Source of the DNA: Sphingobacteriaceae bacterium
GTDB taxonomy: Bacteria; Bacteroidota; Bacteroidia; B-17B0; Aurantibacillaceae
Assembly: GCA_023251695.1 (NCBI GenBank)
Contig: JAHEYE010000043.1
Coordinates: forward strand, 1 to 19,665
Direction of reading: 5' to 3'
Length of the DNA: 19,665 nt
Shown here in pieces: positions 1 through 7,817 of this stretch. A model generated the notes under the pieces. It was not told the DNA's origin. It made no database searches and was given only the letters and a program-made list of their open reading frames with translations. How positions within the stretch are numbered: position 1 is the first letter of the stretch; each line of letters begins with the position of its first letter. The translations under genes and the position numbers were made by a program.

Positions 1-737
1 CCATTGTGTTTTTAAACGGTTTATCGCAAAGCACTATCGCCTGGATTTTAACCGTACCTCATTTCAAGGAAAATTACAGAATAGTATTAGTTGATTTTAT
101 TTTCCAGGGGCAAAGCGATAAGACGGGGGAGAGCAGAAGTTTTAATCAACATGCCAAAGATGTTTTGGCTTTACTTGACGAATTGAAGACGGACAAAGTT
201 GTTTTAGCCGGATTATCTTATGGAAGTTTAGTGGCGCAACATTTTGCTGTATTATTCTCTGAGCGTTTGGAAAAATTAATTTTGATTTCAACTTTCGCTC
301 ATAAAACGCCATATTATGATGCGATTGAATTAGCCTGGTGGCGTGCTTTGGAATTGGGCGGATATCCTTTGATGCTAGACATTATGTTGCCTTCCGTTTT
401 AAGCGAGGAATATTTTAGAAACCCGCTTATTCCGATTGAATTAATGAAACAGGCGCGACAGGATACGAATAGCGAAAAAGAAGCTTTGTTTAAGTTAATG
501 CAGGCCACTAAAGAAAGACCGGATTATCGCGAACAATTGCAAAAAATTAAAACACCAACTATCGTTATTCAGGGTGAAAAAGATTTGTTATTACCTGTAC
601 ACATGGCAGCTGAAGTAGCAAAGAATATTTCAGGTTCTGAATTCAAAATCATTCTTGGAGCAGGTCATACCCTCAATTTAGAAGCCATTCCTCAAATGAG
701 TAAAGAGATGAAGGATTTTATTGAGAAAGAAGACTAG
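1..737 (+). CDS. alpha/beta hydrolase, 5' end cut by window edge
   Basis: A serine hydrolase of the alpha/beta fold; substrate unknown. The frame is open to the first base of the window and reads Ile just before a GTG at position 6, in the middle of the usual first strand (IVFLNGLSQS), so that GTG is probably internal and the true start lies outside. Numbering from the GTG, the nucleophile elbow is GLSYGS (Ser71), the likely acid is Asp193 in QGEKDLLLPV, and the likely base is His221 in GAGHTLNLE, so the catalytic triad looks complete. A hydrophobic, aromatic cap region (about residues 100-165) lies between Ser and Asp, as in the AB_hydrolase_1 group. There is no signal peptide in what is visible, so it is probably cytoplasmic. 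The stop codon overlaps the stop of the convergent toxin gene. Esterase, lactonase or C-C hydrolase activity cannot be distinguished. Confidence 0.85.
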   Translation, partial: IVFLNGLSQSTIAWILTVPHFKENYRIVLVDFIFQGQSDKTGESRSFNQHAKDVLALLDELKTDKVVLAGLSYGSLVAQHFAVLFSERLEKLILISTFAHKTPYYDAIELAWWRALELGGYPLMLDIMLPSVLSEEYFRNPLIPIELMKQARQDTNSEKEALFKLMQATKERPDYREQLQKIKTPTIVIQGEKDLLLPVHMAAEVAKNISGSEFKIILGAGHTLNLEAIPQMSKEMKDFIEKED

Positions 738-1027
738 AATTTCTTTTTCCTTGGATTTTTCCGGGTATCCCAAAAAGTAATTATATCAATGTGCCGGGGA
801 TAAATTTTATAAATCATTAGATTATGCGGAGTGACAAGTGCTTCATGAATATTTTTCTTGTTCGTCTTCCTAAACATTTTAGGATGTTCGGAAATGAAGT
901 CCGCTATTATTTTAGTAGCAGTAACGAAATTTTCAATATCTTTTATTGTCCACTCCGATTCAAGATATTTAATAATTCCGTTAAAAGCATCAATGGATTC
1001 TGGCGTCCACTTTATTTCTTTAACCAT
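734..1027 (-). CDS. RelE/ParE-family toxin of a type II toxin-antitoxin pair
   Basis: A 97-residue basic protein of the RelE/ParE superfamily. In this superfamily RelE members cleave mRNA at the ribosome and ParE members poison gyrase; the sequence does not tell which applies here. It has the family layout: a short first strand (EIKWTPESIDAF), two helices ending near residue 50, then a C-terminal sheet with MIYKIYPRHIDIITFWDTRKNPRK, and the FWDTRxNP ending is familiar from Bacteroidota ParE-like toxins. It is the second gene of the pair: its ATG lies inside the last codons of the antitoxin gene (16-base overlap), the usual arrangement for translational coupling. It ends at a TAG that overlaps the stop of the hydrolase on the other strand. 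Family assignment is good; the molecular target is inferred only at superfamily level. Confidence 0.85.
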   Translation of the reverse strand: MVKEIKWTPESIDAFNGIIKYLESEWTIKDIENFVTATKIIADFISEHPKMFRKTNKKNIHEALVTPHNLMIYKIYPRHIDIITFWDTRKNPRKKKF

Positions 1028-1245
1028 TTTTTGTAATTCTTCATTACCTGATTGTGAGGTATGGTTTGCCCGTTTTCAGATTGCTTTAAGCCTCTGGTAA
1101 CAGAAGCTTTTATATCGGTTGGTAATTCTTCCCACCAATCTTCCGATTGAGTAGAAAATATAGCTTTTATATGATTGATAATAGCCTTATCATTCGTGTC
1201 CAAAAGTCTTTTGGCCAATTCTAATTTTGTAACTGCAATGTTCAT
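1012..1245 (-). CDS. antitoxin, addiction-module component family (TIGR02574-like)
   Basis: A 77-residue protein that should neutralise the RelE/ParE toxin encoded just downstream. The C-terminal half (WWEELPTDIKASVTRGLKQ, then GQTIPHNQVMKNYKKWL) has the 'W-x-E-L-P ... I-x-x-G-L-x-x-x-x-x-G-x-x-x-x-H-x-x-V-M' pattern of the small putative addiction-module components found beside ParE-like toxins. No classical DNA-binding domain is recognised. The frame is open up to 1335, but I start at the ATG at 1245: the extra 30 residues look like translated intergenic DNA, and a near-perfect Bacteroidota promoter (1254-1284) lies inside that extension. An AAGGAC sequence precedes this ATG. The gene is divergent from tyrS with 96 bases between them. 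Overlapping stop and start with the toxin supports a single operon. Confidence 0.8.
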   Translation of the reverse strand: MNIAVTKLELAKRLLDTNDKAIINHIKAIFSTQSEDWWEELPTDIKASVTRGLKQSENGQTIPHNQVMKNYKKWLKK

Positions 1246-1253
1246 GTCCTTAA

Positions 1254-1284
1254 CAAAGATACAAAAAACAAGTCCGAAAACAAA
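1254..1284 (-). promoter_or_regulatory. Bacteroidota-type promoter of the toxin-antitoxin operon
   Basis: On the minus strand this reads TTTG, 19 bases, TATCTTTG, matching the -33 (TTTG/TTG) and -7 (TAnnTTTG) elements of the primary Bacteroidota sigma factor with consensus spacing. The -7 element ends only 8 bases before the antitoxin ATG, so the mRNA would have a very short or no leader. This match also decides the antitoxin start. Confidence 0.65.
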
Positions 1285-1291
1285 GGCTATT

Positions 1292-1325
1292 TTTGAGCCT
1301 TGTATATACATTTTTCGTAATTTTA
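1292..1325 (+). promoter_or_regulatory. possible tyrS promoter
   Basis: TTTG at 1292-1295 and TAATTTTA at 1318-1325 (one mismatch to TAnnTTTG) lie upstream of tyrS, ending 16 bases before its ATG. The 22-base spacer is slightly longer than usual, so this is a weak call, supported mainly by position in the 96-base divergent gap. Confidence 0.3.
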
Positions 1326-1341
1326 GCCTTAACATAGTATT

Positions 1342-2616
1342 ATGAATTTTGTTGAAGAATTAAAATGGAGAGGTATTTTGCACGACATTATGCCGGGCAC
1401 CGAAGAGCTGTTAAAAAAAGAAACAGTTTCTGCTTATATAGGATTTGATCCGACGGCTGACTCATTGCATGTTGGTAGTCTGGCACAAATAATGACATTG
1501 TTACGTTTTCAAAAAGCAGGACATAAACCGATAGCTTTAATTGGCGGTGCAACCGGAATGGTGGGTGATCCTAGCGGAAAATCAGAGGAGAGAAATTTAT
1601 TGGATGAAGAAGCCCTTAATAAAAATATTGAAGGTATAAAAAAGCAACTCGAAAAATTTCTTGATTTTAATGCCGGTCCGAATGGTGCAGAGCTGGTGAA
1701 TAATTATGATTGGATGAAAGATTTTTCATTCTTAACGTTTATCCGTGAAGTCGGAAAATTTTTAACAGTGAATTACATGATGGCGAAAGACTCTGTAAAA
1801 AACCGTTTGGAAAGCGGCATGAGTTTTACAGAATTCAGTTATCAGTTATTGCAAGCTTATGATTTTTATCATTTGTACAAGAACAAGAATTGCAAATTAC
1901 AAATGGGCGGAAGTGATCAATGGGGTAATATTACCAGCGGCACTGAATTAATAAGAAGAAAGAGTGCAGGAGAAGCGTTTGCTTTAACAACACAATTAAT
2001 AAAAAAAGCCGACGGGACTAAATTCGGAAAAAGCGAAAGTGGAAATGTTTGGTTAGATAAAACAAAAACATCGCCTTATAAATTTTATCAGTTTTGGCTG
2101 AAGACAAAAGACGAGGATGCTAAAACGTATATAAAATATTTTACGTTGTTTGATAAAACGGTGATTGATGAATTGGAAGCAAAACATAACGCCGCCCCCC
2201 ACGAATGGCATTTGCAAAAAGCTTTAGCAAGAGATGTAACCATTCGAGTTCATAGCCAGCAAGATTTTCTAATTGCTGAAAGAGCGACACAAATTCTATT
2301 TAATGGGACCCTTAAGGACTTCGAAGAATTAGATGAGAACCTATTTCTTGATATAATGGATGGTGTTGAAACTTATAGTATTTCTAAATCTGAGTTAAAC
2401 ACAGGCATTGGCATATTGGATTTTCTGGCCGAGAAAACAAAAATATTTCCGAGTAAAGGTGAGGCGCGCAAAATGGTTCAGGCCGGTGGTGTGAGTGTAA
2501 ACAAACAAAAATGGGAGGACGAGAAAGCAAATCTTACCTTAAGCAATACATTAAACAATAAATACATATTAGTTCAAAAAGGCAAAAAGAATTATTTTTT
2601 GTGCAAAGTAAATTAG
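1342..2616 (+). CDS. tyrS: tyrosyl-tRNA synthetase
   Basis: Charges tRNA-Tyr with tyrosine in the cytoplasm (EC 6.1.1.1). The 424-residue length is normal. The class I catalytic fold begins with YIGFDPTADSLHVGSL, where HVGS (43-46) is the HIGH-type signature, followed by the nucleotide/tyrosine pocket GGATGMVGDPSGK (68-80). The tyrosine-recognition helix YQLLQAYDF supplies Tyr167, Gln171 and Asp174, and GGSDQWGN (189-196) follows. The KMSKS-type loop is KFGKS (227-231), which marks the TyrS rather than the TyrZ type. An S4 RNA-binding domain occupies the C-terminus (about 355-420, FPSKGEARKMVQAGGVSVN). No Shine-Dalgarno is evident. It is divergent from the toxin-antitoxin operon and followed after 9 bases by rpoN, so the two are very probably cotranscribed. 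Confidence 0.97.
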   Translation: MNFVEELKWRGILHDIMPGTEELLKKETVSAYIGFDPTADSLHVGSLAQIMTLLRFQKAGHKPIALIGGATGMVGDPSGKSEERNLLDEEALNKNIEGIKKQLEKFLDFNAGPNGAELVNNYDWMKDFSFLTFIREVGKFLTVNYMMAKDSVKNRLESGMSFTEFSYQLLQAYDFYHLYKNKNCKLQMGGSDQWGNITSGTELIRRKSAGEAFALTTQLIKKADGTKFGKSESGNVWLDKTKTSPYKFYQFWLKTKDEDAKTYIKYFTLFDKTVIDELEAKHNAAPHEWHLQKALARDVTIRVHSQQDFLIAERATQILFNGTLKDFEELDENLFLDIMDGVETYSISKSELNTGIGILDFLAEKTKIFPSKGEARKMVQAGGVSVNKQKWEDEKANLTLSNTLNNKYILVQKGKKNYFLCKVN

Positions 2617-2625
2617 CGGGATGAT

Positions 2626-4116
2626 ATGGCACTCAGGCAGACACAAAGCTTAAGGCTTTTACAAAAGCTTTCCCCGCAGCAAATTCAACTCATGAAACTG
2701 CTGCAGTTGCCAACACTTGCCCTCGAAGAAAAAATCAAAGAAGAACTGGAATTAAACCCGGCTCTCGAAGAGGACGATAACGCATCGAACGACGAGGAAG
2801 AATTATTCAGTAATGAAGAAAGTGAAGGAGATACTGATGAGGGCGAAGCTGAGGTGGAAGACTTTCAGGAAAAAGAAGTAGAAAAGATTGATGACAAGGT
2901 AGAGATGGAAGATTACATGGGGGATGAAGAAATTGATTCTTATAAATACGAAGTGAGTAACAAAGGTGCGGATGATGACAGCAAAGAATTTGTGGTTGTT
3001 GAAGGTCCTGATTTTCATAGTTTACTCGAGCAACAGTTAGGTTTACGCGATTTAAATGAAAACGAATACACGATTGGTTTGTATTTGATTGGTTGTATTG
3101 ATGAGGACGGATACGTACGTAGGGAATTGGAATTAATCGTGGATGATTTAGCTTTCAGTTATAATATTTCAACGGATATTCCCACAATAGAAAACGTATT
3201 AAAAGTTATTCAGGAATTAGACCCTGCAGGAGTTGGCGCGCGTAATTTGCAAGAGTGTTTATTAATTCAACTCGAAAGAAAAAAAGAAAAAACAAAAGAA
3301 GTTTTATTAGCGGTTGAGGTAATAAAAAACATGATGGAAGATTTTTCGCGCAAGCATTATGAAAAAATTACTAAGCGGTTGAACATTGACGATGAAGATC
3401 TGAAAGACGTAATAAATGAAATAACACATTTGAACCCGCGGCCAGGCAGTTCCGGCAATGCCATGACCGCATCAGAAGTGGTCCCTGATTTTACCATAGC
3501 GGTTGTCGACGGTAAGCCGGAGCTCAGTATTAACTCGCGTAACCTACCCGAATTAAAAATCAGCAAGGATTACATTGAGATGCTGAAGGAATATTCGCGG
3601 CAGAAGGATAAAAGCAGTAAGGAAGCAAGTACTTTTATCAAATCAAAAATCGAAAATGCACAATGGTTTATTGATGCCTTGCAGCAACGGCATCAAACAA
3701 TGATGGTGGCTATGCATTCGATAATGGAGTATCAGGAAGAGTATTTTGTGACTGGCGACGAATCAAAACTAAAGCCAATGATTTTGAAAGACATTGCTGA
3801 AAAAATTGAAATGGATATTTCAACCATCTCACGTGTCGCAAACAGTAAATATGTACAAACGCCTTATGGAACCTTTTTGTTAAAAACATTTTTCTCCGAA
3901 TCGATGAGTATGGAAAGTGGTGAAGAGGTAAGCTCAAGGGAAGTGAAGCGTATCTTAAAAGATTGCGTGGATAACGAAGACAAAAAGAAACCGCTGACGG
4001 ATGATGCGCTTTGTGATATTTTAAAAGTAAAGGGCTACAATATTGCGAGAAGAACGGTTGCTAAATACAGGGAGCAATTGGACGTTCCTGTAGCAAGGTT
4101 GAGGAAGGAATTATGA
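2626..4116 (+). CDS. rpoN: RNA polymerase sigma-54 factor
   Basis: Alternative sigma factor that directs RNA polymerase to -24/-12 promoters and needs an AAA+ activator to open them. Region I is the Gln/Leu-rich start (LRQTQSLRLLQKLSPQQIQ, then LMKLLQLP and LEEKIKEELELNP, to about residue 48). Region II (about 49-120) is strikingly acidic with many Asp/Glu runs, which is typical but long here. The core-binding domain follows. A helix-turn-helix region DISTISRVANSKYVQTPYG leads into TFLLKTFFSES (about 390-424), and the diagnostic RpoN box ARRTVAKYRE is at 474-483, 13 residues from the end. Length (496) is normal. It starts 9 bases after tyrS. Its stop codon abuts the stop of the convergent GT2 gene with no bases between and no visible terminator. 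No activator gene and no convincing -24/-12 site were found here. Confidence 0.97.
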   Translation: MALRQTQSLRLLQKLSPQQIQLMKLLQLPTLALEEKIKEELELNPALEEDDNASNDEEELFSNEESEGDTDEGEAEVEDFQEKEVEKIDDKVEMEDYMGDEEIDSYKYEVSNKGADDDSKEFVVVEGPDFHSLLEQQLGLRDLNENEYTIGLYLIGCIDEDGYVRRELELIVDDLAFSYNISTDIPTIENVLKVIQELDPAGVGARNLQECLLIQLERKKEKTKEVLLAVEVIKNMMEDFSRKHYEKITKRLNIDDEDLKDVINEITHLNPRPGSSGNAMTASEVVPDFTIAVVDGKPELSINSRNLPELKISKDYIEMLKEYSRQKDKSSKEASTFIKSKIENAQWFIDALQQRHQTMMVAMHSIMEYQEEYFVTGDESKLKPMILKDIAEKIEMDISTISRVANSKYVQTPYGTFLLKTFFSESMSMESGEEVSSREVKRILKDCVDNEDKKKPLTDDALCDILKVKGYNIARRTVAKYREQLDVPVARLRKEL

Positions 4117-4821
4117 TTACTTTGTTCTCAAAAACAAGATCGCCAAACTTACTTTAAGCATATAATAGATCCCGCGCAAACCACTAATTGAAGAGGTCCC
4201 TCCGTCGCGAGCTTCCATAATGACCGGTATTTCTTTTACACGAATGCCTTTTTTAATTAAATAAAGTGCCGATTCGGGTTCGGGATATTTTTTTGGATAA
4301 TACTTTACACATTCTTCAATTGCTTTTTTATTAAACGCACGGTAGCCTGATGTGCAATCTAAAACTGTTTGTCCACAACGCAATTTTATTAAGCCGCTTA
4401 AAAAATTAATTCCCACTCTTCTTAAAAAACTCGACTGAAATCCTTCTTTATCGATAAAACGCGAGCCAATGCAAACGTCGGTTTCGTTATTTAAAATAGG
4501 AGAAATAATTTTTATTAATTCTAACGGCGGATGTTGACCGTCGCCATCCATTTGAACGGCCATATCAAAATTATTTTTGTGAGCATATTTTAGTCCGCTT
4601 TGAACAGCGCCCCCAATTCCCAGATTTTTTGGAAGATCTACATAAGTAGAGCTGTGTTTTTTAATTTCAGTAATAGTATTATCAGTTGAGCCATCGTTAA
4701 CGGGTAAGGCTGTAAATTCGCAATTGGGAACCTTAATGTTTTTTAATTGCTGTAAAATACTGCCAATGCTTTGCTCTTCGTTAAAGCAGGGGAGGATGAT
4801 TAAAACTCTGATCTTATTCAA
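4117..4821 (-). CDS. family 2 glycosyltransferase, DPM1-like (polyprenyl-phosphate sugar synthase type)
   Basis: A 234-residue GT-A fold transferase that would move a sugar from a nucleotide donor, most likely to polyprenyl phosphate on the cytoplasmic face of the membrane. Motifs in order: PCFNEE (11-16), VNDGSTDNT (41-49), NLGIGGAVQSGL (66-77), MDGDGQHPP with the metal-binding DxD (91-99), GSRF (119-122), TSGYRAF (157-163) and RDGGTSSI in the C-terminal part. It resembles the dolichol-phosphate-mannose-synthase-like group. It ends in a short hydrophobic segment (about 219-231) rather than the paired membrane helices of larger relatives. The start is a TTG at 4821, 8 bases after the flavoprotein stop; no ATG lies near enough upstream of the first strand. 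It is the last gene of the minus-strand run and meets rpoN tail to tail. Sugar and acceptor are not known. Confidence 0.88.
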   Translation of the reverse strand: MNKIRVLIILPCFNEEQSIGSILQQLKNIKVPNCEFTALPVNDGSTDNTITEIKKHSSTYVDLPKNLGIGGAVQSGLKYAHKNNFDMAVQMDGDGQHPPLELIKIISPILNNETDVCIGSRFIDKEGFQSSFLRRVGINFLSGLIKLRCGQTVLDCTSGYRAFNKKAIEECVKYYPKKYPEPESALYLIKKGIRVKEIPVIMEARDGGTSSISGLRGIYYMLKVSLAILFLRTK

Positions 4822-4829
4822 AATTAAAA

Positions 4830-6248
4830 TTAGTTTTTTTGCAATCCTGTTTTCGTAATGACGCTCGCCTCCTGATAATCTTCATAGTCTGTATTAATTT
4901 CCCATAAATTATGTTTTTTACTATATAAAATATTTTCAGCCGCAAGTTTCCCCATTAAAATACTATGGTCTTGATTATTATATTTGAATGCACCATAACG
5001 ACCAATAACATGCAAATTCTTAATGGTATCTAAGTAATTTTCAACAGGCTTTAAGATATCTTTATAGCCTGTACTGTAAACGGGATAACAGCGGGGTATT
5101 TTATAAACATGTCCGCCTGTAATGGACGAGTTGCCTATTAAACCGGTTCTGCGTAATTCATCTTTTGCCAATTCAATTAATTTATTTTCATCGCGGCTCC
5201 AGATTTCATCTTCTTCATAGCACCAATATTCTAATGCGCAAATGGTACTTTCTTCTTTACCAAATAGCTCAGGCGACCAGTTTCTGAAATTTGTTAAGCG
5301 CCCCATCTGTAGATCATCGCTATGTATGTATAACCAATTATCACGGAAAAGGCTTTTAGATTGGATATTCAGATAAACAATAATTGTATTCCGGAATTTC
5401 AAACTGTTTGCTGCTTGTTTAATAGTGTCAGGAACTTCAGGCAAACGCGAAACCATTAATGATAAAGGCATGGATGAAATGATGTGATCGTATTCCTTTA
5501 CTGTGCCATCTTCTAATTCTAGAGCACACGCAGCCCCATTTTTTGTAATTACTTTTTTAACGGGAGATTTTAAAAACACATTTCCACCTTTGCTTTTCAC
5601 AAACGTGGCCATTCGCTCATACACCATTCCTGTTCCCCCATGAGGGTAGGCAAATTGGTCAACTAAAGTTTTATGCTTACCGCTGTTACCAAATAATGCT
5701 GTTTTAATAGCTTCACCTAAACTAAATTTTTTTATCCGTTGAGCTGCAAAATCTGCATCAAGAACATTACATGGTATGCCCCATAATTTTTCTGTATATG
5801 TTTTAAAAAATATCTGGTATAATTTTTTCCCGAAACGGTTGGTAACCCATCCTTCAAAAGTACTTGTGTCTTTTGTTGGTGAAATTTTTTCCAGTCCATA
5901 ATAAATTAAACAGGAGGCGGCTTTAAAAATGCCCATATTCATTAAAGCATTAAAGGCTTTAATAGGGTAGTGAAAAAATTTCTTGTTATAATAGATCCGC
6001 GTTAAGCGGTCAACCATTTCGTAATCTTTCCCAACAACCTCTAACCATAATTCGTTTACCCGTGTATCGTTACTAAAAAAACGGTGTGGACCAATATCAA
6101 CTTTTTGATTCCAGAGTTCAATTGTTTTAGACATACCGCCAACTGAAGGCCCGGCTTCGTAAATATCAACGTCTTTTAACTGTTTCGCTAATTCATACCC
6201 CGCAGTCATTCCTGCAGGTCCGGCCCCTATTATAGCAATTTTTGTCAT
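4830..6248 (-). CDS. FAD-dependent oxidoreductase resembling UDP-galactopyranose mutase / HemY group
   Basis: A 472-residue flavoprotein of the amine-oxidase/protoporphyrinogen-oxidase superfamily. The FAD-binding Rossmann motif is IAIIGAGPAGMTAGYEL (GxGPAG at 8-13) with Glu31 to hold the ribose, then VGGMSKT (36-42) and DIGPHRFFSND (51-61), a signature shared with UDP-galactopyranose-mutase-like proteins. The C-terminal FAD motif is LHVIGRYGAFKYNNQDHSI followed by AAENIL. There is no signal peptide, so it is cytoplasmic. Flavoproteins of this kind often sit in polysaccharide or glycolipid clusters beside GT2 and GT-C genes, as here, suggesting a nucleotide-sugar mutase or related redox step, but the sequence is not close enough to true Glf for me to call it so. 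It follows DUF2079 after 93 bases and precedes the GT2 gene by 8. Confidence 0.82.
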   Translation of the reverse strand: MTKIAIIGAGPAGMTAGYELAKQLKDVDIYEAGPSVGGMSKTIELWNQKVDIGPHRFFSNDTRVNELWLEVVGKDYEMVDRLTRIYYNKKFFHYPIKAFNALMNMGIFKAASCLIYYGLEKISPTKDTSTFEGWVTNRFGKKLYQIFFKTYTEKLWGIPCNVLDADFAAQRIKKFSLGEAIKTALFGNSGKHKTLVDQFAYPHGGTGMVYERMATFVKSKGGNVFLKSPVKKVITKNGAACALELEDGTVKEYDHIISSMPLSLMVSRLPEVPDTIKQAANSLKFRNTIIVYLNIQSKSLFRDNWLYIHSDDLQMGRLTNFRNWSPELFGKEESTICALEYWCYEEDEIWSRDENKLIELAKDELRRTGLIGNSSITGGHVYKIPRCYPVYSTGYKDILKPVENYLDTIKNLHVIGRYGAFKYNNQDHSILMGKLAAENILYSKKHNLWEINTDYEDYQEASVITKTGLQKN

Positions 6249-6341
6249 TTTATAAATTTAATAAGTATTTGGCAAAATACTAATACAAAAGGGGCAAGAA
6301 AACATAGCGGCTATTTTTTTAGAAATGAATGAATAGCACAG

Positions 6342-7817
6342 TTAATTAATTCTTTTAAATAAATAAATCCCATTTATTTCTGTAATTGTCTGCCAATCGG
6401 TTGATTTTTTGTATTTCATAATTTCATTATGCAAAGGAGGCCCGCCTATAGGGTAACCATATGGATCCTCTGCAACAAAAATATAATTAGCATCATTAAT
6501 ATCAGGGAACATATAAATGTTGGGTCTAAAGGACACGTGTGGACCAAAAGAAGAAAGCGCGCTTAACTTAGCGTCTTTGGGTATCATATCAATTATGGCA
6601 TTTACGTTACCTCTGTTAAAATAAGAGGTATAATGTAATTTTGAAAAAACGTTCGATTGTGCCTCTGAATGCCAGTACGAAGTTCGAATAAACATTTTTG
6701 TAAATGTGGTTGAATAGGTTAGTAAGCAAAAAAACAAACTTATGGCTAATTTAAATGTAATACTATCAAAATAGATTAATGAAGAATAAAATGCCAGTAT
6801 TAGTATTGGTGCAAATTCTACCGAGTAATGGTAATTAATGCCCCATTTAATACCATCATCATTTAGCATTTTTTGCACAATAACAGTTATGAGCATCAAG
6901 GCATACTCTAATCGTATAAAAAGACACAGGCCCCCGCTCAATAATAAACACCAATATGTTTCTTCTTTTACGCCATTTCCTAAAGCATTATTACTCACAT
7001 TACAAAACAATGCTGTTATTAGGTATTTTGATTTGTAAAATAAGGATTCTAAAACTTCATTACCATTATTCCCTAGTACAGAATATTGCACATGAGAAGC
7101 ATTTACTCCTTGCTTGACCAATGCCGGCATAACAAGGTTTATAATTATTAAACCATAGACTAATGAACTTAAGCCAAGTATTAAAGAAAAAGTCCTTCTT
7201 GTTTTATCCTTTTTATAAAGGACCATTAAGCCTAAGCAAATAGAAAACAAAAACAATGGCAACGTTTCTTTACCAATGATTATTAAGAAGGCCATTATTG
7301 TAGCGTATTTTAATTTATTTACATGAACGTAATAAATGAACCAGGGCACTAACATTGTTCCTACAACATTATCGTGGTAATCGAAAGACAAAGCAGAGAA
7401 GATGCCATAAAAGGAAAAGAAATGAAAAAGTGCTATTTCCGGTATAAGAGTATTGGGGTACCAACTTTTTACTAATTTGTAAATACCGGCCCCTCCAAAC
7501 AAAATGGACGCGATTTGAATATATAATAATGTATAAGTGCCAAATAAATAATGTAAGGGGGAGAAAATAATTGTGTATAAGGCAAAGTGATCACCTAAAA
7601 AATTATTAACTGTTAAATGGCCAAAAGGATGTGGATTATTGATAAAATGACCATATTGATATATACTATTATTATAAATTCCTAAATCAAAAGCATATGT
7701 ATGGTAATTGTAATGATTAACTAAGGATAACGATGAATAGGCAAAGGCAAAAATTACAAATATGTAAAATCGTATTTGTGAAAACTCGTTAATTAATATT
7801 TTTGTCAATAACTTCAT
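6342..7817 (-). CDS. DUF2079 multispanning membrane protein (GT-C-like)
   Basis: A 491-residue integral membrane protein with about ten hydrophobic segments through roughly residue 375 and a soluble C-terminal domain. It shows the conserved DUF2079 features: VNHYNYHTYAFDLGIYNN near the start (FDLGIY 43-48), GDHFALYTIIFSPLHYLFG (GDHF 75-78), a SFDYHDN loop near 165, GKETLPLFLF, and in the C-terminal domain IPKDAKLSALSSFGPHVS with RPNIYMFPD. DUF2079 is distantly related to GT-C glycosyltransferases. The acidic residues in the first outer loop fit a catalytic role, but no DUF2079 reaction is known to me. Its ATG overlaps the TGA of the preceding membrane-protein gene (ATGA), so the two are translationally coupled. 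The DNA here is noticeably AT-rich. Confidence 0.82.
   Translation of the reverse strand: MKLLTKILINEFSQIRFYIFVIFAFAYSSLSLVNHYNYHTYAFDLGIYNNSIYQYGHFINNPHPFGHLTVNNFLGDHFALYTIIFSPLHYLFGTYTLLYIQIASILFGGAGIYKLVKSWYPNTLIPEIALFHFFSFYGIFSALSFDYHDNVVGTMLVPWFIYYVHVNKLKYATIMAFLIIIGKETLPLFLFSICLGLMVLYKKDKTRRTFSLILGLSSLVYGLIIINLVMPALVKQGVNASHVQYSVLGNNGNEVLESLFYKSKYLITALFCNVSNNALGNGVKEETYWCLLLSGGLCLFIRLEYALMLITVIVQKMLNDDGIKWGINYHYSVEFAPILILAFYSSLIYFDSITFKLAISLFFCLLTYSTTFTKMFIRTSYWHSEAQSNVFSKLHYTSYFNRGNVNAIIDMIPKDAKLSALSSFGPHVSFRPNIYMFPDINDANYIFVAEDPYGYPIGGPPLHNEIMKYKKSTDWQTITEINGIYLFKRIN

Noticed and set aside
1246..1335. N-terminal extension of the antitoxin frame by 30 residues
   Set aside because: The extension would cover the consensus promoter and reads as a basic/hydrophobic stretch unlike small antitoxins; the ATG at 1245 gives a normal family length.
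3233..3250. Sigma-54-like -24/-12 site (TTGGCGCG ... TTGC) inside rpoN
   Set aside because: The GG-to-GC distance is 12 bases instead of 10, it lies inside a coding region and no gene starts downstream.
4830..6248. Naming the flavoprotein as UDP-galactopyranose mutase (glf) or HemY
   Set aside because: The FAD motifs are shared across the superfamily and the overall sequence does not closely match either enzyme; only a group-level call is safe.
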